DNA of 64,000 nucleotides from Allobosea sp. GTDB taxonomy: Bacteria > Pseudomonadota > Alphaproteobacteria > Rhizobiales > Beijerinckiaceae. Position numbers and translations under genes: made by a program. The stretch lies in assembly GCA_024231975.1 (NCBI GenBank), contig JAAEQB010000050.1, positions 248,001 through 312,000 on the forward strand, in the 5' to 3' direction. Positions 33,209-41,441 of this stretch are shown here, piece by piece. The notes under the pieces were generated by a model. The model was not told where the DNA came from. It saw nothing but the letters and a program-made list of their open reading frames with translations, and did no database searches. The first letter of the stretch is position 1. Each line of letters opens with the position of its first letter.

Positions 33209-34060
33209 TCAGCCGTCGGGGCGGATCGCCTCGCAGCGATAGCGCGGGCGCGGCCCCTGCGCGAGGCGCTCGCACAGGGCCGGCAGCAGGATCTGTGCCT
33301 CCTGCGCCAGCAGCCAGGGCGGATTGATCAGGAGCATGCCCGTCGCACTCAGGCCGCCAGCCGCATCGGGCCGGTCGACGTCGATCTCCAGCCGGAGCAG
33401 ACGGCCGATGCCGGCATCGAGAATCGAATCGAGCAGACCTTCCACCGCGCGCTCGTCCTTGATCGGATACCAGAGCGCGTAGATGCCGGTCGGCCATTTG
33501 CGGTGCGCGGCGATGAACTCGGCCGCCAGCGTGGCGAACTCGTCCTTCTCCTCGAAGGGCGGGTCGATCAGGACGAGGCCGCGCCGCTCCTTCGGCGGGA
33601 CATTGGCGCGCAGCGCCGTCCAGCCGTCAATTTCGAGCGCCTTGCAACGCTCGTCGCGACCGAGTGCCTGGGCAAGCTTGCGATAGGTGTTCTCGTGAAG
33701 TTCGGCGGCGATCAGCCGGTCGTCGGCGCGCATGGCATGGCGGCAGAGCCAGGGCGAGCCGGGATAGGTCTCGCTGCCATGACGGGCGCGTGCGGCGGCC
33801 AACGCCTCTCGCCAGGGCTTCAGCAGCTCTTCCACCGGCGGCGCCAGCGGCGCCTGGTCGAGCCGGGCGACGCCGTCGCGCCATTCATGCGTCTTCAGCG
33901 CCTCCTCGGAGCCGAGATCATAGCGGCCGGCGCCGGCATGGCTGTCGATCACGCGCCAGGGCTTGTCCTTGGCGTTGAGATGCGTGAGCACGCGCATCAG
34001 CACGACATGCTTGAGCACATCGGCGAAATTGCCGGCGTGGAAACCGTGACGGTAGTTCAT
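33209..34060 (-). CDS. rlmJ: 23S rRNA (adenine-2030-N6)-methyltransferase
   Basis: A 283-residue enzyme that methylates A2030 of 23S rRNA. It begins with the family signature MNYRHGFHAGNFADVLKH. SAM-site motif VIDSHAGAGRYDL and catalytic-loop LVLIDPPFEEKDEF (DPPF, the N6-adenine methyltransferase motif) are intact. Its ATG is four bases from the RNase T2 gene stop, so the two are coupled. Confidence 0.95.
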   Translation of the reverse strand: MNYRHGFHAGNFADVLKHVVLMRVLTHLNAKDKPWRVIDSHAGAGRYDLGSEEALKTHEWRDGVARLDQAPLAPPVEELLKPWREALAAARARHGSETYPGSPWLCRHAMRADDRLIAAELHENTYRKLAQALGRDERCKALEIDGWTALRANVPPKERRGLVLIDPPFEEKDEFATLAAEFIAAHRKWPTGIYALWYPIKDERAVEGLLDSILDAGIGRLLRLEIDVDRPDAAGGLSATGMLLINPPWLLAQEAQILLPALCERLAQGPRPRYRCEAIRPDG

Positions 34061-34064
34061 CGGC

Positions 34065-34730
34065 TCAGCGGATAGCGTTGACGCGGAAATCGCGGGCGCG
34101 GCAGCCAGACCGATCGACCTCGCCGCAGCTGCGGAAGCCGCGCAGGTCCTTGCTGAAGCAGATGCGGACCTCCTCCAGCACGCCGCGCCGGCAGGAGACC
34201 GACATCATGTCGGTGCGCAAGCCCGGATTGGCATCGACGAAGGCGCGCTCGAGGTCGAGCGCGGTCCAGCTGCGCTCGCTGTCGACGCTCGCCAGCGCCG
34301 GCGGGATCTTGACCTTCTCGCGGGCGCGGCGGACGTCGGCGAAGTAGTCGGCCGGGCTCGAGCCGGAGCAGCTGCCATGCTTGCGCCATTGGTAGCGGGC
34401 GAGGCCCTCGGATGGGAACAGGCCCGCGGCCTGGTCCATCGCCATGCGCGTCGGGCTCCGGCCGGACGGACCGCAATCGCTCGGAAAGCCGCGCTCATAT
34501 TGCGGCCAGAGCCCGTGCACGACGAAGCCGAGATTGGCGCCGGGCGCGCATTGCTCGCGATTGCGCCGGTCGCCCTCGATCTCGCAGAAGCCGGGCGACC
34601 AGGACAGCGCGAGCACGTAGAAATCGAACTCGCCCGGCGTGCCACCGCGATCATAACGCCCCTGCGCCGAGGCTACGCCGCCGAGCGCACAGAAGGCCAA
34701 CAGGCCGGCCGCGATTCGCTTCAGTCGCAT
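34065..34730 (-). CDS. Ribonuclease T2 family protein, exported
   Basis: A 221-residue secreted RNase. The signal peptide MRLKRIAAGLLAFCALGG is cleaved after ASA. The two catalytic conserved sequences are present: GFVVHGLWPQ (CAS-1 His) and QWRKHGSCSG (CAS-2, Lys-His). Multiple cysteines fit the disulfide-rich T2 fold. In bacteria such enzymes act in the periplasm on RNA. It lies between rlmJ and an unknown exported gene in one run. Confidence 0.92.
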   Translation of the reverse strand: MRLKRIAAGLLAFCALGGVASAQGRYDRGGTPGEFDFYVLALSWSPGFCEIEGDRRNREQCAPGANLGFVVHGLWPQYERGFPSDCGPSGRSPTRMAMDQAAGLFPSEGLARYQWRKHGSCSGSSPADYFADVRRAREKVKIPPALASVDSERSWTALDLERAFVDANPGLRTDMMSVSCRRGVLEEVRICFSKDLRGFRSCGEVDRSGCRARDFRVNAIR

Positions 34731-34743
34731 GGCTGCGACCGGA

Positions 34744-35202
34744 TCAGGGACGGGCCATCTTGCAATCGGGCGCGTAGGAACGGTGGCGGTCGAGCCCCGA
34801 GACGCACCAGTTGACGTTCCAAGTGTAGCCGAACAGGCCGAGGTTCTCGCGGACGGAATAGTCGACCCGGCGCAGCACGCCGTCATTGGTCAGCACGCGG
34901 GCGGTGCAGAAGCGGCGCGGGATGAAATCCTCGCCCCAGGGACGCCTGGCGATCGGCTGGACGCGGTCGAAGCTGACCGCCTGCAGCGGACCCCAGAAAT
35001 TGGCCTCGCGCGAATTGAAGCGGCTGGTGATCGCCCCGAGCACGGCCGGATCCTCGCAGGCCGGCAGATTGCCATACATCGGGATGATGCGCTCTTCCGC
35101 CCGGTCGGCAGGATTGACGTAGCGGCCGCCCGCCGCCTGGGCGGAGAGGCCGGTCAGGCAGAGCGCAGTTGCAAGAGCGGAGAGAAGCGAAACGCGGCGC
35201 AT
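34744..35202 (-). CDS. Uncharacterised exported protein upstream of RNase T2
   Basis: A 152-residue protein with a signal peptide (MRRVSLLSALATALCLTG, cleavage after AQA). The mature part has four cysteines (ACED, FCTARV, NWCVSG, PDCKM), probably in two disulfides, and ends YAPDCKMARP. I do not recognise the family. It lies 13 bases before the RNase T2 gene and is likely cotranscribed, which suggests a periplasmic role linked to that enzyme; this is only context. Confidence 0.65.
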   Translation of the reverse strand: MRRVSLLSALATALCLTGLSAQAAGGRYVNPADRAEERIIPMYGNLPACEDPAVLGAITSRFNSREANFWGPLQAVSFDRVQPIARRPWGEDFIPRRFCTARVLTNDGVLRRVDYSVRENLGLFGYTWNVNWCVSGLDRHRSYAPDCKMARP

Positions 35203-35543
35203 GGGGGCCTCGTGCGGGGAGGAGTCAGCTGCCGTCACGATGGCGACGGGGTCGGTCCCGGTCAAGGCGGCAGAGCGCTCGCCCCACCTGTCGAGCTGCC
35301 TCTGTGGCATTTCGATCGTGCTGTGTGGCAGGGGGGAGCTCCGCGAAGCCCGCCGATGGAAGCTCATCCCTTCCCCTTGCGGGGAAGGGATGGGGATGGG
35401 GGGCGAACGACTGGGTGAGTGGGGTTCTGTAGAAGCAGATCAGACCGACAGGCCAAAGCAGAGGTCCGACTTTTCGCCCCCCACCCCTATCTCCTCCCCG
35501 CAAGGGGGAGGGGCTCCCGCGCGTGGCAATGCCGGGGCCGGCC
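35203..35543. other. 341-base gap carrying palindromic element copy C
   Basis: No gene is supported. The gap separates the exported-protein gene start from the end of ilvE. Its left half (35203-35367) holds the promoter region of the RNase T2 run, and its right half is the palindromic element at 35368-35513. Confidence 0.6.
35368..35513. repeat. Palindromic element copy C, intergenic
   Basis: The element is 146 bp. The left arm is 35368-35404, the right arm 35476-35513, and the 71-base centre begins GAACGACTGGGTGAG and ends CCGACTTTTC. Its centre matches that of copy B at 40 of 71 positions, mostly at the two ends and around TGTAGAAGC. It lies directly after the ilvE stop. Confidence 0.85.
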
Positions 35544-36434
35544 TCAGGCCGCAGCCTTGGACGCCTGCCGGACCTCGTCCGAATAGTCCTCCATGATCAC
35601 CTTGCCCATATTGCCGGTGACGAACTTGTAGGGACCGATCTCGGAGACCAGCGTCACCTCGGCGGCCGAGCCGGTGATGAAGCATTCGCTGAAGCCTTCG
35701 AGCTCTTCCGGCCGGATGCGGCGCTCGACCACCTCGAAGCCGCGCTTCCGGCACAGGTCGACCACCGACTGGCGGGTGATGCCGTTCAGGAAGCGATCGG
35801 CCAGCGGGGTGTGGACCACGCCGTCCTTGATGAAGAAGATGTTGGCGCCGGTGCACTCGGCGACATTGCCTTCCCAGTCGAGCATCATCGCGTCTGCATA
35901 GCCGGCGCGCTCCGCCTTGTGCTTGGAGAGCGAGCAGATCATGTAGAGCCCCGCCGCCTTGGCATGAACCGGCGCACAGGCCGGGTCAGGCCGGCGATAG
36001 GTCGCAAGGTCGAGGCGCACGCCCTTCAGCTTCTGCGCCATATCGAACATGCTCGGCCATTCCCACACTGCGATCGCCGTGTGGATGGTGTTGTTCATGC
36101 CCGAGACCGCCATCATCTCCGAGCCGCGCCAAGCGACCGGGCGCAGATAGGCGTCCTTCAGGCCGTTTTCCTTCAGGCAGAGATATTTCGCAGCGTCGAT
36201 CTCGGCGACCGAATAGGGGATCGTGAAATCCATGATCTCGGCCGACTTGTGGAAGCGCTGCGAGTGCTCGGTGCACTTGTAGATCACGCCGTCATAGGAG
36301 CGCTCGCCCTCGAAGACGCAGGAGCCATAGTGCAGGCCGTGGGTGAGTACGTGCACCTTGGCCTCCTTCCACGGCACGAGCTTGCCGTCGAACCAGATGA
36401 CGCCGTCGCGCTGATCGAAAGGAATGACAGACAT
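35544..36434 (-). CDS. ilvE: Branched-chain amino acid aminotransferase
   Basis: A 296-residue fold-type IV PLP enzyme that interconverts Leu, Ile and Val with their keto acids. Motifs include HVLTHGLHYGSCVFEGERSY, the catalytic-lysine region HAKAAGLYM, AMMLDWEGNVAECTGANIFF, and SECFITGSAAEVTLV. GGAGGA lies just upstream of the ATG at 36434. It is divergent from the MarR-family gene, an arrangement found widely in Rhizobiales. Confidence 0.93.
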   Translation of the reverse strand: MSVIPFDQRDGVIWFDGKLVPWKEAKVHVLTHGLHYGSCVFEGERSYDGVIYKCTEHSQRFHKSAEIMDFTIPYSVAEIDAAKYLCLKENGLKDAYLRPVAWRGSEMMAVSGMNNTIHTAIAVWEWPSMFDMAQKLKGVRLDLATYRRPDPACAPVHAKAAGLYMICSLSKHKAERAGYADAMMLDWEGNVAECTGANIFFIKDGVVHTPLADRFLNGITRQSVVDLCRKRGFEVVERRIRPEELEGFSECFITGSAAEVTLVSEIGPYKFVTGNMGKVIMEDYSDEVRQASKAAA

Positions 36435-36580
36435 GATACAGTCCTCCAGGTGCTTTTCTTGCAGGCACTCCGCCACAGGCTGGAAGGGCGTGCAAGCGCG
36501 GGATTTATGCTGCGCCGGAACTGGCGCTCGCGACATAATCGGTCGTCCCGCGTGCTTGACCGGTAATCTTACGTCTGAGA

Positions 36581-36601
36581 TATGTCAACAAGGCTGACAT
36601 A
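36581..36601. promoter_or_regulatory. MarR-type operator
   Basis: TATGTCA (36581-36587) and TGACATA (36595-36601) are perfect complements with a 7-base spacer. A TTGACC at 36556-36561 is a possible -35 box, and the operator overlaps the position of its -10. It ends four bases before the MarR start codon, so the MarR protein probably represses itself and perhaps ilvE. Confidence 0.65.
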
Positions 36602-36605
36602 AAAA

Positions 36606-37127
36606 ATGAGCGTGACGGTGAGCACACCCGTATTGCATCCAGCTTCTGCCACCTCGCCGGAGGCAGCACATGCCGACGTGCCCTACGAGCTGATCGAGCT
36701 GTTCTTCTTCGCCTATCGCGACTTCGTCGGCGATCCCGACCGCATCCTCGCCGATTACGGCTTCGGCCGTGCCCATCACCGCGTGCTGCACTTCGTCCAG
36801 CGCCGGCCGGGGCTGACCATCGCCGAATTGCTCGACATCCTGCAGATCACCAAGCAGAGCCTCAACCGGGTGCTGAAGGAGCTGGTCGAGACCGGCTTCG
36901 TCGAGTCGCGCACGGGCACGCAGGACAAGCGCCAGCGCCATCTCCACGCCACCTCCGCTGGTGGCGAACTCGCGGTGCGGCTGGCGCAGCTGCAGGCCAA
37001 ACGCATCAACGGCGCGCTCGCCCAGGTGGGGCCCGAAGCGGGCGCGATCGTCGCACGCTACCTTGCGGGCTTGATCGACCCGTCCGAGCGCAAGAAGGTG
37101 CAGGACGCGCTCGCCGTGCCACGGTGA
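36606..37127 (+). CDS. MarR family regulator (PetP-like)
   Basis: A 173-residue MarR-type winged-helix protein: FGRAHHRVLHFVQRRPGLTI, then the recognition helix ITKQSLNRVLKELVETGFV, then the wing GTQDKRQRHLHAT. In Rhodobacter, PetP (MarR-like) and PetR (response regulator) are encoded together and needed for cytochrome bc1 expression; the same gene pair seems present here with one gene between. The ATG lies only four bases after an inverted repeat, so the mRNA leader is very short. Confidence 0.85.
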   Translation: MSVTVSTPVLHPASATSPEAAHADVPYELIELFFFAYRDFVGDPDRILADYGFGRAHHRVLHFVQRRPGLTIAELLDILQITKQSLNRVLKELVETGFVESRTGTQDKRQRHLHATSAGGELAVRLAQLQAKRINGALAQVGPEAGAIVARYLAGLIDPSERKKVQDALAVPR

Positions 37128-37154
37128 GAGCTTCGACGACGACACAGGATGATG

Positions 37155-37667
37155 ATGCGCAAGTTTCTCTTCGGCTTCGCCGCCGCGATGGGCCTCGTGA
37201 CCGCGGCTGCGGCGCAGGACGTGACCGGAAGCCTCAAGGGCCCCGCCGCCGAAACCGTGACACGCTATCTCAAGCAGACTCGCATCCCCTGCTATACGCA
37301 GAAGGGCGAGGAGAAGTGCCCGATCATCGACACCGCCAGCAATGCCAGCCTGTTCCACGGCAGCTTCAGCAATGATCCGACGCCCCATGCCGTCGCCTTC
37401 GTCAGCTACCAATACGACCAGACCGGCAATGCGATGAATCAGATGGCGATCGTCTTCAAGGAAGCCGGCGGCCGGTGGACGCCGGTCGGCCGCGCCGACG
37501 AGACGGTCGGCTCCGATCCGCGCCAGGTCCAGTTCGGCCAGGGTGTCATCACCTATACCGGCACGGTCCTCGGGCCGAACGATTCCCGCGCCAATCCGAC
37601 CGGGCGCGGCCGCTTCAGCCTCAAGGTCACCGGGCGGGGCGTCACCTTCAGCAAGGCGAGCCGTTGA
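37155..37667 (+). CDS. Uncharacterised exported protein
   Basis: A 170-residue protein with a signal peptide (MRKFLFGFAAAMGLVTAAAA, cleavage before QDVTG). The mature domain has two cysteines (IPCYTQKGEEKCPI) likely to form one disulfide, and alternating strands (AVAFVSYQYDQ, QVQFGQGVITYTGTVLG). I do not recognise it. Three consecutive ATG codons start at 37149; the third is chosen for its distance from ACAGG. It is 27 bases after the MarR gene and may be cotranscribed. Confidence 0.65.
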   Translation: MRKFLFGFAAAMGLVTAAAAQDVTGSLKGPAAETVTRYLKQTRIPCYTQKGEEKCPIIDTASNASLFHGSFSNDPTPHAVAFVSYQYDQTGNAMNQMAIVFKEAGGRWTPVGRADETVGSDPRQVQFGQGVITYTGTVLGPNDSRANPTGRGRFSLKVTGRGVTFSKASR

Positions 37668-37827
37668 GCATTGAAGTCCCGCACCCGGCCGCAGGCGTTG
37701 CAGACCGTTAGACAATGTTATCAGGGGGGCGGGCGCGGCGCGCGCCTGCGCCCGAACCGGCTGTGCTATCCTCACGGAGAGGCAGCGGCGCGCCAGTCCG
37801 CGCCGAAGGCAAAACCGAGGAGTCTAG

Positions 37828-38553
37828 ATGGCGGCCAGCGTGCTCAAGCCAGTGCCCGACGAGGCCCCGCATATCCTGGTGGTCGATGACGACCGCCGCC
37901 TGCGCGACCTGTTGGCCCGCTTCCTCGGCGACCATGGCTACCGCGTCACCACCGCCGCCAACGCCGCCGATGCCGACACTCGGCTTGGGCATCTCGTCTT
38001 CGACGCCATGGTGCTCGACGTGATGATGCCGGGCGAGAACGGCTTCGACTTCGCCCGCCGCCTGCGCCAGAGTTCGCAGGTGCCGATCCTGATGCTGACG
38101 GCCCGCGCCGATTCAAGCGACCGCATCAACGGGCTGGAGATCGGCGTCGACGACTATCTCGCCAAGCCCTTCGAGCCACGCGAATTGCTGCTGCGTCTCG
38201 GCAATGTCCTGAAGCGCAACGCCCAGCCCGAGGCGCCCGCCGGGCCGATGCGGCCGGACTATGTTCGCTTCGGCCCCTTCATCTACGGCCTCGCCCGCGG
38301 CGAATTGCGCCAGGGCGAGGAGTCGATCCGCCTGACCGAACGCGAGCGCGAGATCCTGACGACGCTGGCCGAACGCGCCGGCGAACATGTCCCGCGCGAG
38401 CACCTCGCCGCCCAGGGCTCGGCCGCCAACGACCGCACCATCGACGTGCAGATCAACCGCTTGCGCCGCAAGATCGAGCGCGATCCGGCCGATCCGCTCT
38501 ATCTCCAGACCGTGCGCGGCATCGGCTACCGCCTCGTCGTCGACAGGACCTGA
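37828..38553 (+). CDS. OmpR-family response regulator (PetR-like)
   Basis: A 241-residue two-component regulator. The receiver domain has the acidic pair HILVVDDDRRLRD, phosphoacceptor Asp in MVLDVMMPGENG, Thr in LMLTARAD and Lys in DYLAKPFEPREL. The C-terminal winged helix (residues 145-240) ends YLQTVRGIGYRLV. AGGAG precedes the ATG. It is followed five bases later by its probable kinase. With the nearby MarR gene, it resembles the PetP/PetR pair. Confidence 0.93.
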   Translation: MAASVLKPVPDEAPHILVVDDDRRLRDLLARFLGDHGYRVTTAANAADADTRLGHLVFDAMVLDVMMPGENGFDFARRLRQSSQVPILMLTARADSSDRINGLEIGVDDYLAKPFEPRELLLRLGNVLKRNAQPEAPAGPMRPDYVRFGPFIYGLARGELRQGEESIRLTEREREILTTLAERAGEHVPREHLAAQGSAANDRTIDVQINRLRRKIERDPADPLYLQTVRGIGYRLVVDRT

Positions 38554-38558
38554 CCGGC

Positions 38559-40007
38559 ATGGCCGACGCTTCGCTCAGGCGTCGCCTCGTCCCGCGCGCA
38601 ACGCGGGCTCTGGCGAAACTGCGCGTGGCCTGCAGCAAGGGCATGTCGGCGCTCTCCGCCGCGATCACGCCGCTTCGGCGCCTGCCGGACCGCTGGCTGC
38701 GGCCGGTCGCGCGCATCATGCCCAAGGGCCTCTATCCGCGTGCCCTGGTCATCGTCATCGCACCGGTGGTGCTGCTGCAATCGGTGATCGCCTATGTCTT
38801 CATGGAGCGGCACTGGCAGACGGTGACGCAGCGCCTCTCCTCGGCGGTCTCCTCCGAGATCGCGACGCTGATCGACGTCTATGAGAGCTATCCGCAGGAC
38901 GATCAGGCGACGGTGCTCGGCCGCATCGCCGAGGAGCGGCTCGGCATGGATGTCGAGATCCTGCCCGACACCGACCTGCCGGCGCCCGGCACCCGCCCCT
39001 TCTTCTCGCTGCTCGACAGCGCGCTCTCGGCCGAGCTCGCCCAGCAGGTCAAGCGGCCGTTCTGGCTGGACACCGTCGGCCGCTCCAGCCTGATCGAGAT
39101 CAGGATCAAGCTCGGCAAGGACGTGATGCGGGTGCTGACCCGGCGCAGCCAGGCCTACGCCTCGAATAGCCACATCTTCCTGCTCTGGATGATGGGCACT
39201 TCGCTGATCCTGCTCACCATCGCGGTGCTGTTCCTGCGAAATCAGATCCGCCCGATTCTGCGCCTCGCCGACGCCGCCGAGGCCTTCGGCAAGGGCCGCG
39301 ACGCCGATTTCCGGCCGCGCGGGGCACGAGAGGTCCGCCGCGCCGGCAATGCCTTCATCGAGATGAAGCGGCGCGTCGAGCGCTCGATCGGCGAACGCAC
39401 CATGATGCTGAACGGCGTCAGCCACGATCTGCGCACCATCCTGACCCGCTTCAAGCTCTCGCTCGCCTTGCTCGAAAAGTCGCCCGATCTCGAGGCGCTC
39501 GAGAAGGATGTCGACGAGATGAGCCGCATGCTCGAGGATTATCTCGCCTTCGCGCGCGGCGATGCCGGCGAGGCGCCGGTCGAGACCGACATCCGCGCCT
39601 TGCTGGAGACGCTCAAGGCCGACGCCGAGCGCCAGGGCCACCAGACCGAGCTCACCGTCGTCGGCGACCCGCTCGTCGTGGTCCGGCCCGATGCGATCCG
39701 GCGCCTGCTTACCAATCTGGTCTCGAACGCCGCGCGCTTCGGCGACCGCATCGCCATCCGCGCCACCCATGATGCGCGCTATCTGATCGTCATGGTCGAC
39801 GATGACGGCCCCGGCATCCCAGCGGAACTGCGCGAGGACGTGTTCAAGCCGTTCTTCCGGGTCGACGAGGCCCGCAATGTCGATGGCGGCGGCACCGGGC
39901 TCGGCCTCGCCATCGCCCGCAACATCGCCCGCTCGCATGGCGGCGACATCATCCTCGGCGAGTCGCCGCTGGGCGGCCTGCGCGCCACGGTCCGGCTGCC
40001 GGTCTGA
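38559..40007 (+). CDS. Sensor histidine kinase (EnvZ-like)
   Basis: A 482-residue inner-membrane kinase with two helices (about residues 65-88 and 203-227) flanking a periplasmic domain, then HAMP (228-280), the dimerisation/phosphoacceptor helix GVSHDLRTILTRFKL, and an ATPase domain with N-box LLTNLVSNAARFG, DDDGPGIP and GTGLGLAIA. The usual HDLRTPL proline is isoleucine here. It is probably the partner of the response regulator just upstream. Confidence 0.92.
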   Translation: MADASLRRRLVPRATRALAKLRVACSKGMSALSAAITPLRRLPDRWLRPVARIMPKGLYPRALVIVIAPVVLLQSVIAYVFMERHWQTVTQRLSSAVSSEIATLIDVYESYPQDDQATVLGRIAEERLGMDVEILPDTDLPAPGTRPFFSLLDSALSAELAQQVKRPFWLDTVGRSSLIEIRIKLGKDVMRVLTRRSQAYASNSHIFLLWMMGTSLILLTIAVLFLRNQIRPILRLADAAEAFGKGRDADFRPRGAREVRRAGNAFIEMKRRVERSIGERTMMLNGVSHDLRTILTRFKLSLALLEKSPDLEALEKDVDEMSRMLEDYLAFARGDAGEAPVETDIRALLETLKADAERQGHQTELTVVGDPLVVVRPDAIRRLLTNLVSNAARFGDRIAIRATHDARYLIVMVDDDGPGIPAELREDVFKPFFRVDEARNVDGGGTGLGLAIARNIARSHGGDIILGESPLGGLRATVRLPV

Positions 40008-40053
40008 GCGGACGCGCACCCGCGCCGTCCTCCCGGGGCTTTGCGCAGCAAAG

Positions 40054-40172
40054 AGCCCGGAACCCATGAACACGACACTCATGAAAAGAGCGTGGCGATT
40101 GCCGCGCTCTCATTCGGATGCGTCGGTGTCCATGGGTTCCGGGCTCACGCATCCAGCGTGCCCCGGAATGAC
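40054..40172. repeat. Palindromic intergenic repeat (GGAACCCATG type)
   Basis: AGCCCGGAACCCATGAACAC (40054-40073) is complementary, bar one position, to 40126-40145. An inner hairpin GAGCGTGGC-GATT-GCCGCGCTC sits between them, and the right end reads CCCCGGAATGACGGG. It resembles REP-like repeats of Rhizobiales and lies in the convergent gap after the kinase gene. Confidence 0.7.
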
Positions 40173-40182
40173 GGGCAGTCGT

Positions 40183-40404
40183 TCAGTGGCTCCACAAGGC
40201 CTTGCGGGCCGAGCTGTTCACCCGCTCGACGTCGCTGCGGGAGAGCGCGATGTCGTGGAGCGCAACGTCGTCCATGCGATAGAGCGCCCGGGCGCTGGCC
40301 CGCGCCGTCAGCCAATCCTCGAAACGCAGGAACAGCCCGGCGAGCCCATGAGCCTGGCGAGAGGTAGAGAGCGAAAGATTTCCTGTGGTGGTCCCGGCCG
40401 GCAT
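40183..40404 (-). CDS. DUF1127 small protein
   Basis: A 73-residue protein with the C-terminal DUF1127 motif, here LYRMDDVALHDIALSRSDVE. Short DUF1127 proteins of Alphaproteobacteria are small, arginine-containing proteins tied to RNA metabolism and phosphate or stress physiology in Agrobacterium and Rhodobacter; its job here is not known. AGGAGG lies five bases upstream of the ATG. It is divergent from a LysR-family gene. Confidence 0.85.
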   Translation of the reverse strand: MPAGTTTGNLSLSTSRQAHGLAGLFLRFEDWLTARASARALYRMDDVALHDIALSRSDVERVNSSARKALWSH

Positions 40405-40509
40405 CACGGCCTCCTTTGATCCAGTTTCTGTTGGTAAATTTGGGGCTTGCAGGCCCTGGAAGCAAATGAGAACTTCTTTGCCTCAGCCCAAGCAGAACTT
40501 GGCCACGCA

Positions 40510-41433
40510 ATGTCTCGCCGCCATTTGCCGCCCCTGACCTCGCTGCGCGCCTTCGAGGCTGCCTCACGGCATCTCAATTACGAGCGGGCGGGCGACGAGC
40601 TCGCCGTCACCGCCAGCGCCGTCGGCCAGCAGGTCAAGACCCTCGAGGCCTGGCTGCAGCGCCCGCTCTTCGCCCGGCTGCCGAGCAAGGGCATCGCGCT
40701 GACCCCGCTCGGCCAGCGCTACGCCACCGCGATCTCGCAGGTACTCGACCAGCTCGACGAGGCCACCGCCCGGGCGCTGCGGCCGGACACGGCCAACATC
40801 CTGACGGTCAGCACCATGCCGAGCTTCGCGCTGAGCTGGCTGATCCCGCGGCTCGGCGAGCTCAAGCAGCGCCATCCCGAGCTGGAGGTACGCATCTCCG
40901 TGTCGATGCACCTCACTGATTTCACCCGTGAGGATGTCGACATCGCCGTCCGCTATGGCCAGGGCGCCTATACCGGGCTGCACTCAGAACTGCTGATGAC
41001 GGAGACCTTCTTTCCGGTCTGCAACGCGGCGCTCCTCAATGATCCCGAGCGGCCACTGCGCGAACCATCCGATCTGCGCCATCACACCCTGCTGCACGAA
41101 CTCGCGGAAGGCATTCCCGAGTACGTGACCTGGCCGCAATGGCTCGCTTTTGCCGGCGTCGACGACATCGACGCCTCGCATGGTCCGCGCTTCTCGCACA
41201 CCTTCCTCGCCTTGCAGGCGGCGTCTTCGGGCCAGGGCATCGCGCTCGCGACCAGCGCCCTGATCGGCGATTATCTCGACGCCGGGCGCCTGGTGCGCCC
41301 GTTCCCGCAGCAATTGCCCGGCGCCTATCAATACTATGTCGTCTGCCCCGAGGCCCTGGCGGAGCGGCCAGCGATCGCGGCCTTCCGCCGCTGGATCCAT
41401 GAAGAGGCCGCCAGGCACGCCAATCTGCGCTGA
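40510..41433 (+). CDS. LysR family regulator (GcvA-like)
   Basis: A 307-residue LysR-type regulator of the GcvA subgroup: LPPLTSLRAFEAASRHLNYE with the helix-turn-helix VTASAVGQQVKTLEAWLQRP, then an effector domain with ALSWLIPRLGELKQRHPELE and EDVDIAVRYGQGAYTGL, a stretch characteristic of GcvA homologues. The ATG at 40510 fits the family N-terminus. It is divergent from the DUF1127 gene and converges on another LysR gene. Confidence 0.88.
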   Translation: MSRRHLPPLTSLRAFEAASRHLNYERAGDELAVTASAVGQQVKTLEAWLQRPLFARLPSKGIALTPLGQRYATAISQVLDQLDEATARALRPDTANILTVSTMPSFALSWLIPRLGELKQRHPELEVRISVSMHLTDFTREDVDIAVRYGQGAYTGLHSELLMTETFFPVCNAALLNDPERPLREPSDLRHHTLLHELAEGIPEYVTWPQWLAFAGVDDIDASHGPRFSHTFLALQAASSGQGIALATSALIGDYLDAGRLVRPFPQQLPGAYQYYVVCPEALAERPAIAAFRRWIHEEAARHANLR

Positions 41434-41441
41434 ACCGAAGC

